Positions 1 through 7,857 are shown, counted from the first letter of the stretch. The stretch is 48,687 nucleotides of DNA from Candidatus Magasanikbacteria bacterium RIFOXYD2_FULL_41_14 (GCA_001784475.1 MFRE01000012.1:768-49454); one strand, 5' to 3'. Translations and numbers: made by a program. Notes: generated by a model from the letters alone, not told the origin.

Positions 1-404
1 ACCATCGCGAGCAACGTGGTAGGAACTTGAACATAGCGAACGCCACGCAAGTAGGTGGCGGCCACAAATCCGGCCAAATCGCCGACCACTCCCCCGCCCA
101 CGGCCACAATTACCGTGTCACGCCCTAACTGGCGACGCAATAATTCGTTTTGCAAACGAGTAACAGTAGTTTGATTTTTATTTTTTTCACCACCTGCAAA
201 AGTTAAAATTAATGGGCGCACTGATTTTAACGCTTGGCTGATTTTTTTGCCAAATAATTTTTTTACCCGGCTATCGGTAATTATCACCACTTGGCCACCC
301 TTGGCAGTCAATTTTTTAACAGTCATGAGAATTTGGCCACTCAAATTTTGACCGATATGGACTGGGTAACTTTTGGTTGAGTTGTGAACAATAATTGTAT
401 TCAT
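1..404 (-). CDS. aroB: 3-dehydroquinate synthase, N-terminal part (runs off window)
   Basis: Second step of the shikimate pathway: converts DAHP to 3-dehydroquinate, using NAD+ and a metal, in the cytoplasm. Only the first ~134 codons are in the window, so the ORF track missed it. Read on the minus strand from the ATG at 404-402, the protein contains the family's nucleotide-binding signature GGGVVGDLAGF, followed by ATYLRGV and VPTTLLA, all characteristic of AroB. The start lies 2 nt after the stop codon of the DAHP synthase gene, so translation is probably coupled. It is the last visible gene of the aro operon. The C-terminal half with the metal ligands is outside the window, so intactness cannot be judged. 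Confidence 0.93.
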   Translation of the reverse strand, partial: MNTIIVHNSTKSYPVHIGQNLSGQILMTVKKLTAKGGQVVIITDSRVKKLFGKKISQALKSVRPLILTFAGGEKNKNQTTVTRLQNELLRRQLGRDTVIVAVGGGVVGDLAGFVAATYLRGVRYVQVPTTLLAM

Positions 405-406
405 GC

Positions 407-1438
407 TTATTTGGCTATTTCTAAAATTAATTTTTTAGCATCCTCAAAACTCAAGCACGGATCAGTGATAGACAGCCCACTCCTGTCAACCGTTTCGGCT
501 GTTAACGCTTCTAATTTCTGATTGCCTTCCTTAATAAAACTTTCTATCATAAAACCTTTAACTAACGCTTTGAGTTGCGGATTGACATTCATGGTCGCGA
601 GCACTTCTTTGATTACCATCGGTTGCATCGTGCAATCCTTCACGCCATTAATTTTACAATTGTCATGACTCGCGTCAATTAACACGGCCGGATTTTGAAT
701 TTTATGTTTGATAAATAACGCCCGCGCTTCGTGCAAATATTCGGCGCCATAATTCGGCCCACTTATTTTACCACGTAAAATCAAATGTGCGTAGGGGTTA
801 CCATTGGTTTCTACGTGATAACCGCCAAAAACCGCATGGTGCTGATGTTGGGCGGCGATAATGCCATTTACCGCGAATTCAATTGAGCCAGTGGTAGTAT
901 TTTTCATCCCCACCGGACAGGGCATGGCTGAAGCAAAAATTCGGTGTTCCTGATCTTCCACACTGCGCGCGCCAATTGCCACCCACGACAATAATTCAAT
1001 AAAACCTTTGGCATTATGCGTAAACAAGGCCTCGTCCGCAATCGGCAAACCCATTTCAATAATTTTCACCATTAAACTCCGGCAGTATTTTATGCCCTCG
1101 GCAATATCCGGCGGAGAAAATGGATCCGGTTGATTAACTGGTCCAGTCCAACCATGCGTGGTGCGCGGTTTTTGAATGTAGGTGCGCATGATAATTTTTA
1201 TTTTATCTTTTACTTTATCGGACAATGCTTTTAATTTAACAGCATATTCTAGCACTGCATCTTTGGGCCAAGCCGAACAAGGACCAACGATGATAATCAA
1301 ACGATTATCTTTGCCCGATAAAATATCGCGAATTTCTTGACGATCCCGCGCCACTTGTTCGTGGCCATTTTCTGAAAGCGGTGCCAGCTGAACAATTTCT
1401 TCGGCGATTGGTAATTTTTTAATGATAGTAATGTTCAT
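407..1438 (-). CDS. aroF: DAHP synthase (class I, AroF/G/H family)
   Basis: Commits carbon to aromatic synthesis by condensing phosphoenolpyruvate with erythrose 4-phosphate. The 343-residue length and motifs match the enterobacterial type: GPCSA near residue 52, RTYIQKPRTTHGWTGP near 85-100 (substrate-binding KPRT), SVEDQEHR, LRGKISGPNYG, DASHDN, and a C-terminal ITDPC. This family is usually feedback-inhibited by Phe, Tyr or Trp; the isozyme type cannot be told from the sequence by eye, so the symbol is generic. It is separated from aroE by 63 nt containing part of a palindromic repeat and followed 2 nt later by aroB. It is co-transcribed with the aro operon behind the SYFYFW leader. The start is preceded by A/T-rich sequence with no Shine-Dalgarno. 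Confidence 0.93.
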   Translation of the reverse strand: MNITIIKKLPIAEEIVQLAPLSENGHEQVARDRQEIRDILSGKDNRLIIIVGPCSAWPKDAVLEYAVKLKALSDKVKDKIKIIMRTYIQKPRTTHGWTGPVNQPDPFSPPDIAEGIKYCRSLMVKIIEMGLPIADEALFTHNAKGFIELLSWVAIGARSVEDQEHRIFASAMPCPVGMKNTTTGSIEFAVNGIIAAQHQHHAVFGGYHVETNGNPYAHLILRGKISGPNYGAEYLHEARALFIKHKIQNPAVLIDASHDNCKINGVKDCTMQPMVIKEVLATMNVNPQLKALVKGFMIESFIKEGNQKLEALTAETVDRSGLSITDPCLSFEDAKKLILEIAK

Positions 1439-1469
1439 ATAATTTTTATTTACTTTAAATTATGAAATT

Positions 1470-1575
1470 CACTTGTCATTCCGAACCAATGTGAGGAATC
1501 TCTATCCCGTTGGCCAATTTTCGCCATAATGGAGATCCCTCGTCGGATGCGAATCCTCGCTCGGGATGACAAAAT
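1470..1575. repeat. Imperfect palindromic intergenic repeat (GTCATTCC...GGGATGAC type)
   Basis: Left arm TTGTCATTCCGA...GAGGAATCTCT faces right arm GGAGATCCCTCG...GGGATGACAA. This is the common bacterial 'gtcattcc-gaggaatct' palindromic repeat class. It overlaps the 3' end of aroE and supplies its terminal codons. Related short palindromes occur elsewhere in this window (7601, 12273, 43207, 44788). Confidence 0.75.
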
Positions 1576-2410
1576 GGGGTGTTTTGTAATTCAAAGTAAT
1601 TAAATTAACTTCCAGATAACTTCGGTAATCATAAGGAGTTAACGCCCGTTCCAACCACAATTCTTCCTGCGCCAAACCTTGCGCGACAAACATCTCTAAA
1701 CCGGAAATAGTTTTTGCCCCGCGCAGGCGCGCTAATTGTAATAATTTTGTTTGGAGTGGGTTATAAACGCAATCAAATACCACTTGATTACTGCTGATTA
1801 ATTTTTCCGGCACGGGCAACAAATCAACTAAATCCCCTTTCATACCCAAAGGCGTGGCATTAATTATTACATCAATATCTTTAGTGTCTAATTGATCTAA
1901 ATCCACCGCTTGTCCGGAAAATTTTTTAACTAATGACAGGGTTGATTTTTTATCGCGATTGGCACACAATAATTTTCCGCCACACTTCGTAATATAATAA
2001 GCAATCGGTTGCGCTACGCCACCTGCTCCGACGAGCAGAACATTTTTATTTTTTAACAACGCCGAATTTAGAGTGCGTTCTATACCGACAATATCAGTAT
2101 TATAACCAAATAATTTTCCCTGGCGATTTATAACCGTGTTAACCGCGCCAATTTCACGAGCGACATTATCAACTTCATCTAACAACGGAATAATAGTTTG
2201 CTTGTGCGGAATAGTAACCGCGACTAAATTAAACGGAGTGAATCGAATCATGGCAACCAACTCTAAAATATTTTCATTGGCCACCGCCCGCATTTGCGCT
2301 TCAATTCCTTCCTGTTCATAAATATGATTATGAAGAGTGGGGCTAAGCGAATGGCCCAAAGGAAAACCGATAACGGCGTTTAATTTAATTGTTTCAGTCG
2401 TGCCAGTCAT
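1502..2410 (-). CDS. aroE: Shikimate dehydrogenase with repeat-derived C-terminal tail
   Basis: Reduces 3-dehydroshikimate to shikimate with NADPH. N-terminal substrate domain shows GFPLGHSLSPTLHN (the S-x-S shikimate site) and VTIPHK with the catalytic lysine. The NADP fold shows VGAGGVAQPIAYY and later CANRDK. DCVYNPLQTKLL and GLEMFVAQG are the conserved C-terminal helices. The family is usually ~270-285 residues, but here the last ~20 residues (from about HPTRDLHYGENWP) are encoded by an imperfect palindromic repeat at 1479-1571, so the natural stop was probably lost when the repeat arrived. The gene lies 5 nt after aroQ. The catalytic core appears intact. Confidence 0.93.
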   Translation of the reverse strand: MTGTTETIKLNAVIGFPLGHSLSPTLHNHIYEQEGIEAQMRAVANENILELVAMIRFTPFNLVAVTIPHKQTIIPLLDEVDNVAREIGAVNTVINRQGKLFGYNTDIVGIERTLNSALLKNKNVLLVGAGGVAQPIAYYITKCGGKLLCANRDKKSTLSLVKKFSGQAVDLDQLDTKDIDVIINATPLGMKGDLVDLLPVPEKLISSNQVVFDCVYNPLQTKLLQLARLRGAKTISGLEMFVAQGLAQEELWLERALTPYDYRSYLEVNLITLNYKTPHFVIPSEDSHPTRDLHYGENWPTG

Positions 2411-2415
2411 AAAAT

Positions 2416-2856
2416 TTAATCTACGGCTAATCTTTCGGCTAATAATTTTAAAGCATCAGCATAACCGGCAACACCTTTGCCTGAAATTTGCCCGATGCAC
2501 GCCGGCGCGGTGACGGAAATCTGGCGCCATTCTTCTCTACTCTTAATATCAGACAGATGAACTTCTACTGTCGGCAGACCAGCGTCCACAAGCGCATCGT
2601 GGAGAGAATAACTATAATGCGTTAAAGCGCCCGGATTAATTATAATCCCAACCGCCGATTTACTTTCGGCTTGAATAAAATCAATCAGCGCGCCCTCGTG
2701 ATTAGATTGAAAAGATTTTATTTCCAAACTAAAACGTTTAGCGTCTTCGGTAACTTTGGTTTCTAAATCCGCCAAGGTTAAAACGCCGTAGTGGGCGGCG
2801 GCGCGCTCACCAAGTTTATTTAGATTCGGTCCGTGAATTAGTAAAATTATTGGCAT
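2416..2856 (-). CDS. aroQ: Type II 3-dehydroquinate dehydratase
   Basis: Third step of the shikimate pathway: dehydrates 3-dehydroquinate to 3-dehydroshikimate. At 146 residues it has the usual type II length. It shows IHGPNLNKLGER at the start, HYG with the catalytic tyrosine, SNHEG, INPGALTHYSYSLHDAL and VEVHLSDIKSREEWR with the catalytic histidine and the substrate-binding IS-x-RE-like turn. Type II enzymes are dodecamers. Spaced 4 nt after aroK and 5 nt before aroE, so it is translationally packed in the aro operon. No Shine-Dalgarno is visible before its ATG. Confidence 0.95.
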   Translation of the reverse strand: MPIILLIHGPNLNKLGERAAAHYGVLTLADLETKVTEDAKRFSLEIKSFQSNHEGALIDFIQAESKSAVGIIINPGALTHYSYSLHDALVDAGLPTVEVHLSDIKSREEWRQISVTAPACIGQISGKGVAGYADALKLLAERLAVD

Positions 2857-2860
2857 ACAA

Positions 2861-3391
2861 TTAAACTTTTTTAGCCATGTTAATAATCAGCTCGTCAACC
2901 GCTTTGCTCAATGTCTCACCGTTATTAACGGTAATTTGTGCTAAACGTTCATACTGAGGCAAACGCTCTTCCCAAATTCTGGTAAACGCGACATACGGCT
3001 CAACATCGCGCGGAAAAAAAGCCGGCCAGCCGTTCATCATAATCCGCTCGTAGACCGCGCCTTTCGGGGCGGTAACGTGAACAATAGTATGGTCGCGCAA
3101 TAATTCTTCGTTATTCTTTTGCAAAGGTGCTCCTCCGCCCACGGCCACTACCACACTCTCTGGACGCGCCAAAGTCGCGCGCAAGGCCTCGTGTTCTAAA
3201 GCCCGAAATTTTTCTTCACCTTCCAAACGCATAATTTCACGACAGGATAATTTTTCGCCTGACAACTCGGCAAAATGTTCTTCTAACACCCGGTCGGTAT
3301 CAACAAAATCGCAACCTAAAACTTTTGCCAATTCGCGCGCGACGCTGGATTTACCGACATTTTTGAAACCGATTAATAAAGTATGTGACAT
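2861..3391 (-). CDS. aroK: Shikimate kinase
   Basis: Phosphorylates shikimate at the 3-OH using ATP. At 176 residues, length is normal. The P-loop is GFKNVGKSS at residues 8-16, a family-typical variant. DTDR follows (Mg2+/shikimate-binding aspartates), and VVAVGGGAPL is the second substrate-binding glycine-rich loop. A lid arginine would be expected around GWPAFFPRD. Lies 4 nt after aroA and 4 nt before aroQ. The ATG follows an A/T-only stretch with no ribosome binding site. Confidence 0.92.
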   Translation of the reverse strand: MSHTLLIGFKNVGKSSVARELAKVLGCDFVDTDRVLEEHFAELSGEKLSCREIMRLEGEEKFRALEHEALRATLARPESVVVAVGGGAPLQKNNEELLRDHTIVHVTAPKGAVYERIMMNGWPAFFPRDVEPYVAFTRIWEERLPQYERLAQITVNNGETLSKAVDELIINMAKKV

Positions 3392-3395
3392 ATAT

Positions 3396-4706
3396 TTATA
3401 TTAAGTTACACTTCGCTCCCAATCGTTGCATTAACGCCACGTAATTGGGAAAAGTTTTGTTAATGCTCTCAGCAGTACTAATTTCAGTTTGACCAGAAGC
3501 GATACAACCGGCCAGCGCGAGTGCCATCACAGTACGATGGTCGCCATAGCCGTTGACAGACGCGCCCTGCAAGTTGCTTGGTTCGATTATGAGCCCATCA
3601 GATAATTCGGTAATCTTTGCGCCCATTTTTGTTAAACCTTCAGCCATTGAACGCAGACGATCGGTTTCTTTTAAACGCGCTTGCGGAACATTTATTAATT
3701 CAGTTTTGCCTGTTGCCGTTGTCGCGATTACCGCTAAAGTGGGAACAACGTCTGGAATATCATTGCAGTCAATTTTCAAACCGTGCAATTTACTTCCGCC
3801 CCGAACAATTAATTTATTTTCCTGTCTGGTTATATTAGCGCCCATCGCGATTAAAATTTCCACCAATCTTTTATCACCCTGCGCGTCATTAAAATCTAAT
3901 CCTGATAAAATTATTTCTCCACCGCGCAACACTCCGGCGGCGATTAAATATGAAGCGGAAGAAAAATCTCCGGGAATAATTTTATGAAAGGGGCGATAAC
4001 TTTGCCGACCGGTTATTTTGATAATATCTTGTTCTCGTTTGCGTTCCCAACTATACTTTATCCCCTGCTCATTTAACCAATAGGCGGTCATCTCGGCATA
4101 CGGACGCTCGTTTAACCGGTTAACAGTTAAAACTGAATCCAAAGGCACGAGCGGTAAAGTCAAAAGTAAAGCGGACAAAAATTGCGAAGTGGCGCCGTCA
4201 ACGATGGTGTCCCCGCCGATCAGCTCACCTTGTATTTCTAATGGATAAATTGTTGAAATATTTTGTTTAATTTTGATTCCGAGATTTTGTAAGGAATCTA
4301 CTAGCGGTTTAATCGGACGGGAACGCATCTGCGCGCCGCAATCCAAAATTACCGGAACGGAACAATCCGCGCGCAACCCTAAAATTGGTAAAATAAATCG
4401 GGTGGTAATTCCGGAATTATCGGTATGTAAATTATTTTTAATAGGTGCTATCGGCGTGCCAGTGCTTTCAACAATAATGTCCACGCCGCCACTGGCATCT
4501 GACCGGTTAGTAACTGATAATTTCGCTCCCAGCGCCTCACACACGGCTCGCGTCGCTACCGTATCGGCGCAATCCAAAATATTTTCCAACTGCGATTGTC
4601 CATTAGCGAGTAGCGCCAACAAAAGCGCGCGAATAGAATGCGATTTGGAAGCCGGCACCAGCACTTGCCCGCTTAATTTTTCAGTTGTACTTACAATTAA
4701 TTTCAT
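3396..4706 (-). CDS. aroA: EPSP synthase (5-enolpyruvylshikimate-3-phosphate synthase)
   Basis: Transfers enolpyruvyl from PEP to shikimate 3-phosphate. Length 436 residues matches the family. Motifs: VPASKSHSIR (residues 18-26, substrate lysine and arginine), DGATSQFLSALL, GDFSSASY, DCNDIPDVVPTLAV with the catalytic aspartate, LKETDRLRSMAEGL and GYGDHRTVMALA. The PEP/glyphosate loop reads DNSGITTRF (residues 96-104) in place of the classical GNAGTAMRP, so the threonine equivalent to E. coli Thr97 is isoleucine and Pro101 is phenylalanine. First structural gene of the aro operon. Its ATG lies about 10 nt after the T-tract of the leader terminator, so expression depends on read-through. Confidence 0.95.
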   Translation of the reverse strand: MKLIVSTTEKLSGQVLVPASKSHSIRALLLALLANGQSQLENILDCADTVATRAVCEALGAKLSVTNRSDASGGVDIIVESTGTPIAPIKNNLHTDNSGITTRFILPILGLRADCSVPVILDCGAQMRSRPIKPLVDSLQNLGIKIKQNISTIYPLEIQGELIGGDTIVDGATSQFLSALLLTLPLVPLDSVLTVNRLNERPYAEMTAYWLNEQGIKYSWERKREQDIIKITGRQSYRPFHKIIPGDFSSASYLIAAGVLRGGEIILSGLDFNDAQGDKRLVEILIAMGANITRQENKLIVRGGSKLHGLKIDCNDIPDVVPTLAVIATTATGKTELINVPQARLKETDRLRSMAEGLTKMGAKITELSDGLIIEPSNLQGASVNGYGDHRTVMALALAGCIASGQTEISTAESINKTFPNYVALMQRLGAKCNLI

Positions 4707-4716
4707 AAAACGCTCT

Positions 4717-4749
4717 AAAAAAGAAAAGAACCTCGCTTCCGAGGTTCCT
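4717..4749 (-). terminator. Intrinsic terminator of the aro leader (attenuator stem 3:4)
   Basis: On the minus strand a hairpin with arms GAACCTCG and CGAGGTTC and a short loop is followed by TTTTCTTTTTT, directly in front of aroA. Its 5' arm (with the preceding CAGG) can instead pair with CCGAGGCCCTG inside the leader reading frame (6 + 4 bp with a small internal loop). That would form an antiterminator. Confidence 0.85.
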
Positions 4750-4770
4750 GATAATTTGGTGTAATCTTAT

Positions 4771-4845
4771 TTACGCAGATACACTAAACAGGGCCTCGGT
4801 GAGGTTGCTCCAAAAGTAGAAATATGAGGCCTGTTTTTTAATCAT
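4771..4845 (-). CDS. Aromatic amino acid leader peptide of the aro operon (24 aa)
   Basis: A 24-codon ORF from ATG at 4845 to TAA at 4771, missed by the ORF track for size. It contains five consecutive aromatic codons, Tyr-Phe-Tyr-Phe-Trp (SYFYFW), the hallmark of a ribosome-stalling leader peptide. Region 1 (AAACAGGCCTC, codons 3-7) pairs with region 2 (GAGGCCCTGTTT, codons 17-20). Region 2 alternatively pairs with region 3 (CAGGAACCTCGG), and region 3 pairs with region 4 to form the terminator. Low charged tRNA-Tyr/Phe/Trp would stall the ribosome on region 1 and favour read-through into aroA. A ribosome at the stop codon, 13 nt past region 2, would block 2:3 and terminate. Function is inferred, but the layout matches enteric trpL/pheL logic closely. 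Confidence 0.85.
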   Translation of the reverse strand: MIKKQASYFYFWSNLTEALFSVSA

Positions 4846-4853
4846 ATGTATTT

Positions 4854-4882
4854 ATAGTAACATAGTGCTAAGTTGCTGTCAA
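4854..4882 (-). promoter_or_regulatory. Promoter of the aro leader/operon
   Basis: Minus strand TTGACA (4882-4877), exactly 17 nt, then TACTAT (4859-4854). Only 8 nt separate the -10 box from the leader-peptide ATG, so transcription should begin at or next to the start codon (leaderless). The phe-type leader at 40484 has a very similar promoter beginning with the same CATTTGACAGC. Confidence 0.8.
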
Positions 4883-4904
4883 ATGGGTTGTGTGGATAAA
4901 GTAA

Positions 4905-4932
4905 ATCATTTTCCCTACGTCAGGAAAATGAT
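4905..4932. terminator. Perfect inverted repeat, possible weak terminator
   Basis: ATCATTTTCC and GGAAAATGAT form a perfect 10-bp stem around an 8-nt loop, between the end of the abrB-like gene and the aro promoter. The T-run on the minus side is poor, so this may be a weak terminator or a protein-binding site. Confidence 0.5.
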
Positions 4933-4953
4933 CTAGGATTATGGCTTTACAGT

Positions 4954-5127
4954 TTATTTCTTCCAATCCCTCACCACAAACCCGCCGCGCGTTTTTTTCA
5001 CTGTTACCTTTTGTTTTTCTTTCCAACCGAGCGCGCGCATTATTTCAATTGGAATAGTAACCGAGAAACTATCCCCTAGTTTAATTATTTTTCTAATTTC
5101 TTGCTTGTCTAGTTTTCTTAGTGGCAT
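4954..5127 (-). CDS. SpoVT/AbrB-domain DNA-binding protein (57 aa)
   Basis: Short ORF not in the ORF track, running from ATG at 5127 to TAA at 4954. The protein contains IIKLGDSFSVTIPIEIMRALG followed by WKEKQKVTVKK, the swapped-hairpin AbrB/MazE fold pattern (a GNS-hxVTIP-like strand, then the 'hgWkeGd' turn). Such small proteins are usually dimeric DNA binders acting as antitoxins or transition-state regulators. No toxin gene is adjacent; the nearest upstream gene is the type III res gene. It could be an autoregulator or a solitary antitoxin. Target unknown. Confidence 0.75.
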   Translation of the reverse strand: MPLRKLDKQEIRKIIKLGDSFSVTIPIEIMRALGWKEKQKVTVKKTRGGFVVRDWKK

Positions 5128-5209
5128 ATATATTTAAATAATGATTTAAATAATTATTTATTTCTCAATAATCAACAAAAACTCCCAACCAAATACCACG
5201 CACTACACA

Positions 5210-7837
5210 TTATACGTATCTAATCCCACGCCCGCCTATCAAATCGCTCAAATCTTCTTTTTCAACTACTTTAAAATCAACACCAATTGCAGCAAAATGT
5301 CTTTTTCCACAAATTATTTTTTGTAATTCATTTAAAGACAGCTCTTGTTCAGTATTTTTATAACCAAATTTTGTTTCTCTCACAAAATACAATTTTTCCT
5401 TCCCATTTTCTTGCCACACAATTGCCCAATCCGGGATATAATCTCCAAGCGGCGTATCAATTCGAAAATCTCTTGGCAATTTAGTATACACTTTTACATA
5501 ACGGCTACCTTCTAATGCTTCGGCAAACTTTCGCTCTCCATCACTATCAAAGAGCACCCTGTCAAAAACAGACAACCTGCTTGGAATACTTCTGCTCGAC
5601 AATGCTTCAAACGGTTCAAACAAGCTCATTTCCCACGTATCGCCGGTAGGAATATATTTCAGACCCTCGTTGATAAGCAGATTATTAAGACACGATTCGG
5701 TAATTAAAATAATACTTCTAACATATTCTTCCGGATTTTTAAATAATATTTCCAAATTTTCTAATTCTGACAACATGGCAAATACTGTTTTTTGCGTTAC
5801 CCCTGTTTCTCTAGCCACCCGCCCAACAATATTTTCAACTACTACATTCTTATTTATGCGCATACCCGCAGCGCCGGGTTCACGCGATATTTGCATTCGA
5901 TTTTTCTCATCAAAAAATATTTGCCCACGTTCCACGGTCACCATGGGATTACGAATATCCAATTCGTTAATTTTTGAAACTGCCTCTTTGATAAGCTTAT
6001 TAGTAGAAACTTCCAAATTATATTTTGTTTTTTTACTAATCCGTTTCCACAATTCTTTAAAATCGGCTGATTCAAGATGTTTAGTGGTTTTAACTAATAC
6101 TTTTTTTTCTTTGGCATCAGTTGTGTCAAGAGTTTGAGTATAACCTGCCTCTATAAATTCCGCTTGCAATTGGCCAACATACCGCTGATAGCTTTCGTTT
6201 GCCACGACAGTCAATACGTTAATTCGTGAATCATAAACACGGTCTCCGTCAACATTAAGCGCCAGACGAAGCCCACGACCAATTTCCTGACGTTTTTTCA
6301 TGAGTGAATGCGTTTCTTTAAGTGTGCAAATTTGAAATATATTAGGATTATCCCAACCTTCTTTCAGGGCTGAATGAGAAAAAATAAAAGATACCGGTTC
6401 ACTAAATGATAGTAATCGTTCTTTGTCTTTCATAATTAAATCATAAGCGTCTTTGTCAATTTTAGAATCACCTTTCGTGTCTTGGTATACTATTTCCCCT
6501 TTTTCTTTTTTATTAGCAAAGTATCCTTTATGTACCGCACCAACATCTACTTTTTTAAATTTATCGTAATTTTTCTTCAATTTTTCAAATTCTTCAATAA
6601 AAATAGTACGGATCATCCCATCATTTGCAACATAATTATGCACTCTGTCAATAAAGAATAAGGATAGAACTTTTATTTCCTCACCCAGCTCTTCCTGTTT
6701 ATCAAAATGTGCTTTAATGGTTTCGTGAATTTGTGTTCTAAAAATTGCTTCTTTATTTTCGCTTTCCGCTTCTAATATATAAAATTTACCATCGGATAAC
6801 TCTACGCGATTACGCGAAGCGTTAACATCGCGCACTTCCAGACCAACATATTTAGGATTCTTGGTTTTCTTTTCTAATTCATCACCCGCTTTAAATACCA
6901 CTTCTTTAACCGCAAATTTCCCGTCGGCATTTTTAACTTCTACCAGCACCTTCGCTTTTGGATACTCCCCTTTTTTTGTTTCTATATTTAGAACCTTAAA
7001 ATTAAAAGCGCTAGCATCATCGGCCTGTACCCCAAAAACTGCTATCTTTTTTACAAGACCTCTCTTATACGCTTCTACCGGAGTTAACCGATAAACAAGA
7101 TTAATAATCTCTTTATGGGTAGCACTATAGCGCAATTTAAACAATGGTTTTAAGTCGGCAATTGCGGCTTGTGAAAGATCTGAAGCCATATTTTGCGGTT
7201 CGTCCATTATTATCACGGGCTTAGTTGCCGCCACCAGACCAATCGGGCTTTCACCGTTGAATCTATCTGGTGTTTGACGCATTACACGGTCATCACTGTT
7301 AAACGACTGGATAGTCATTATCATTATCTGTATATCCAACGATTGGGCAAATTCACGAACTTTAGAAAGTTTAGATGAATCATAGGCAAAAGAACCAAAC
7401 CCAACATTATATAATTCTCGAAAATGTTCTTTTGTTTGCTCAATTGTTTTGAGCACGCCCTCACGAATAGCCACACTCGGCACCAATATAATAAATTTTT
7501 TTAAACCGTATTTTTGATTTAATTCTAAAATCGTCCGCAAATATACATAGGTCTTTCCGGTTCCGGTTTCCATCTCAATAGAGAAGTCACTCACGTTATC
7601 ATCCCCGCCAGTGCGGGGATCCAATTCAATTCTATTTGTTTTCTGAATAGCCAACACGTTTTTTCTAATTCTCTCATTATTAATTTCTAATTCATTAGAA
7701 ATTATAGGACTGGCGGAATCACGTAAAACAAAAGGCCGTTCTGCCTGCACAATATTTTTTCCAGTATCAAAAATCCCGACGACCGCGTCGATCGCTTCTC
7801 TTTGGTAATCTAGGTTTTTGGAAAATTTAAATTTCAT
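5210..7837 (-). CDS. Type III restriction enzyme, Res (helicase-nuclease) subunit
   Basis: The Res subunit forms a complex with Mod, translocates or diffuses along DNA using ATP and cleaves unmodified DNA between two sites. Visible parts: P-loop METGTGKT (residues 89-96), Walker B-like IIMDEPQNM, motif III LRYSATHK, SHSALKEGWDNPNIFQ and the motif VI region QEIGRGLRLA. Near the C-terminus is a PD-(D/E)xK nuclease pattern: GDYIPDWAIVW, then YFVRETKFG. Length 875 fits the family. Residues 73-79 (DPRTGGD) come from a perfect palindromic repeat inserted in frame about 10 residues before the P-loop. It follows the AlbA_2 gene by 95 nt. Active-site residues are present, so it may be functional. Confidence 0.9.
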   Translation of the reverse strand: MKFKFSKNLDYQREAIDAVVGIFDTGKNIVQAERPFVLRDSASPIISNELEINNERIRKNVLAIQKTNRIELDPRTGGDDNVSDFSIEMETGTGKTYVYLRTILELNQKYGLKKFIILVPSVAIREGVLKTIEQTKEHFRELYNVGFGSFAYDSSKLSKVREFAQSLDIQIMIMTIQSFNSDDRVMRQTPDRFNGESPIGLVAATKPVIIMDEPQNMASDLSQAAIADLKPLFKLRYSATHKEIINLVYRLTPVEAYKRGLVKKIAVFGVQADDASAFNFKVLNIETKKGEYPKAKVLVEVKNADGKFAVKEVVFKAGDELEKKTKNPKYVGLEVRDVNASRNRVELSDGKFYILEAESENKEAIFRTQIHETIKAHFDKQEELGEEIKVLSLFFIDRVHNYVANDGMIRTIFIEEFEKLKKNYDKFKKVDVGAVHKGYFANKKEKGEIVYQDTKGDSKIDKDAYDLIMKDKERLLSFSEPVSFIFSHSALKEGWDNPNIFQICTLKETHSLMKKRQEIGRGLRLALNVDGDRVYDSRINVLTVVANESYQRYVGQLQAEFIEAGYTQTLDTTDAKEKKVLVKTTKHLESADFKELWKRISKKTKYNLEVSTNKLIKEAVSKINELDIRNPMVTVERGQIFFDEKNRMQISREPGAAGMRINKNVVVENIVGRVARETGVTQKTVFAMLSELENLEILFKNPEEYVRSIILITESCLNNLLINEGLKYIPTGDTWEMSLFEPFEALSSRSIPSRLSVFDRVLFDSDGERKFAEALEGSRYVKVYTKLPRDFRIDTPLGDYIPDWAIVWQENGKEKLYFVRETKFGYKNTEQELSLNELQKIICGKRHFAAIGVDFKVVEKEDLSDLIGGRGIRYV
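7601..7620. repeat. In-frame palindromic repeat inside res
   Basis: Perfect palindrome ATCCCCGC-cagt-GCGGGGAT in frame in the res gene, encoding DPRTGGD. It has the same core as the common GTCATCCCCGC...GCGGGGATCC intergenic repeats, so it looks like an inserted palindromic element tolerated by the protein. Confidence 0.75.
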
Positions 7838-7857
7838 CTATTTTTTAGTTTTATTAC

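Noticed and set aside
4771-4845. T-box riboswitch for the aro operon
   Set aside because: No T-box sequence (TGGNACCGCG-like) and no Stem I are visible; the leader peptide with stall codons explains the terminator better.
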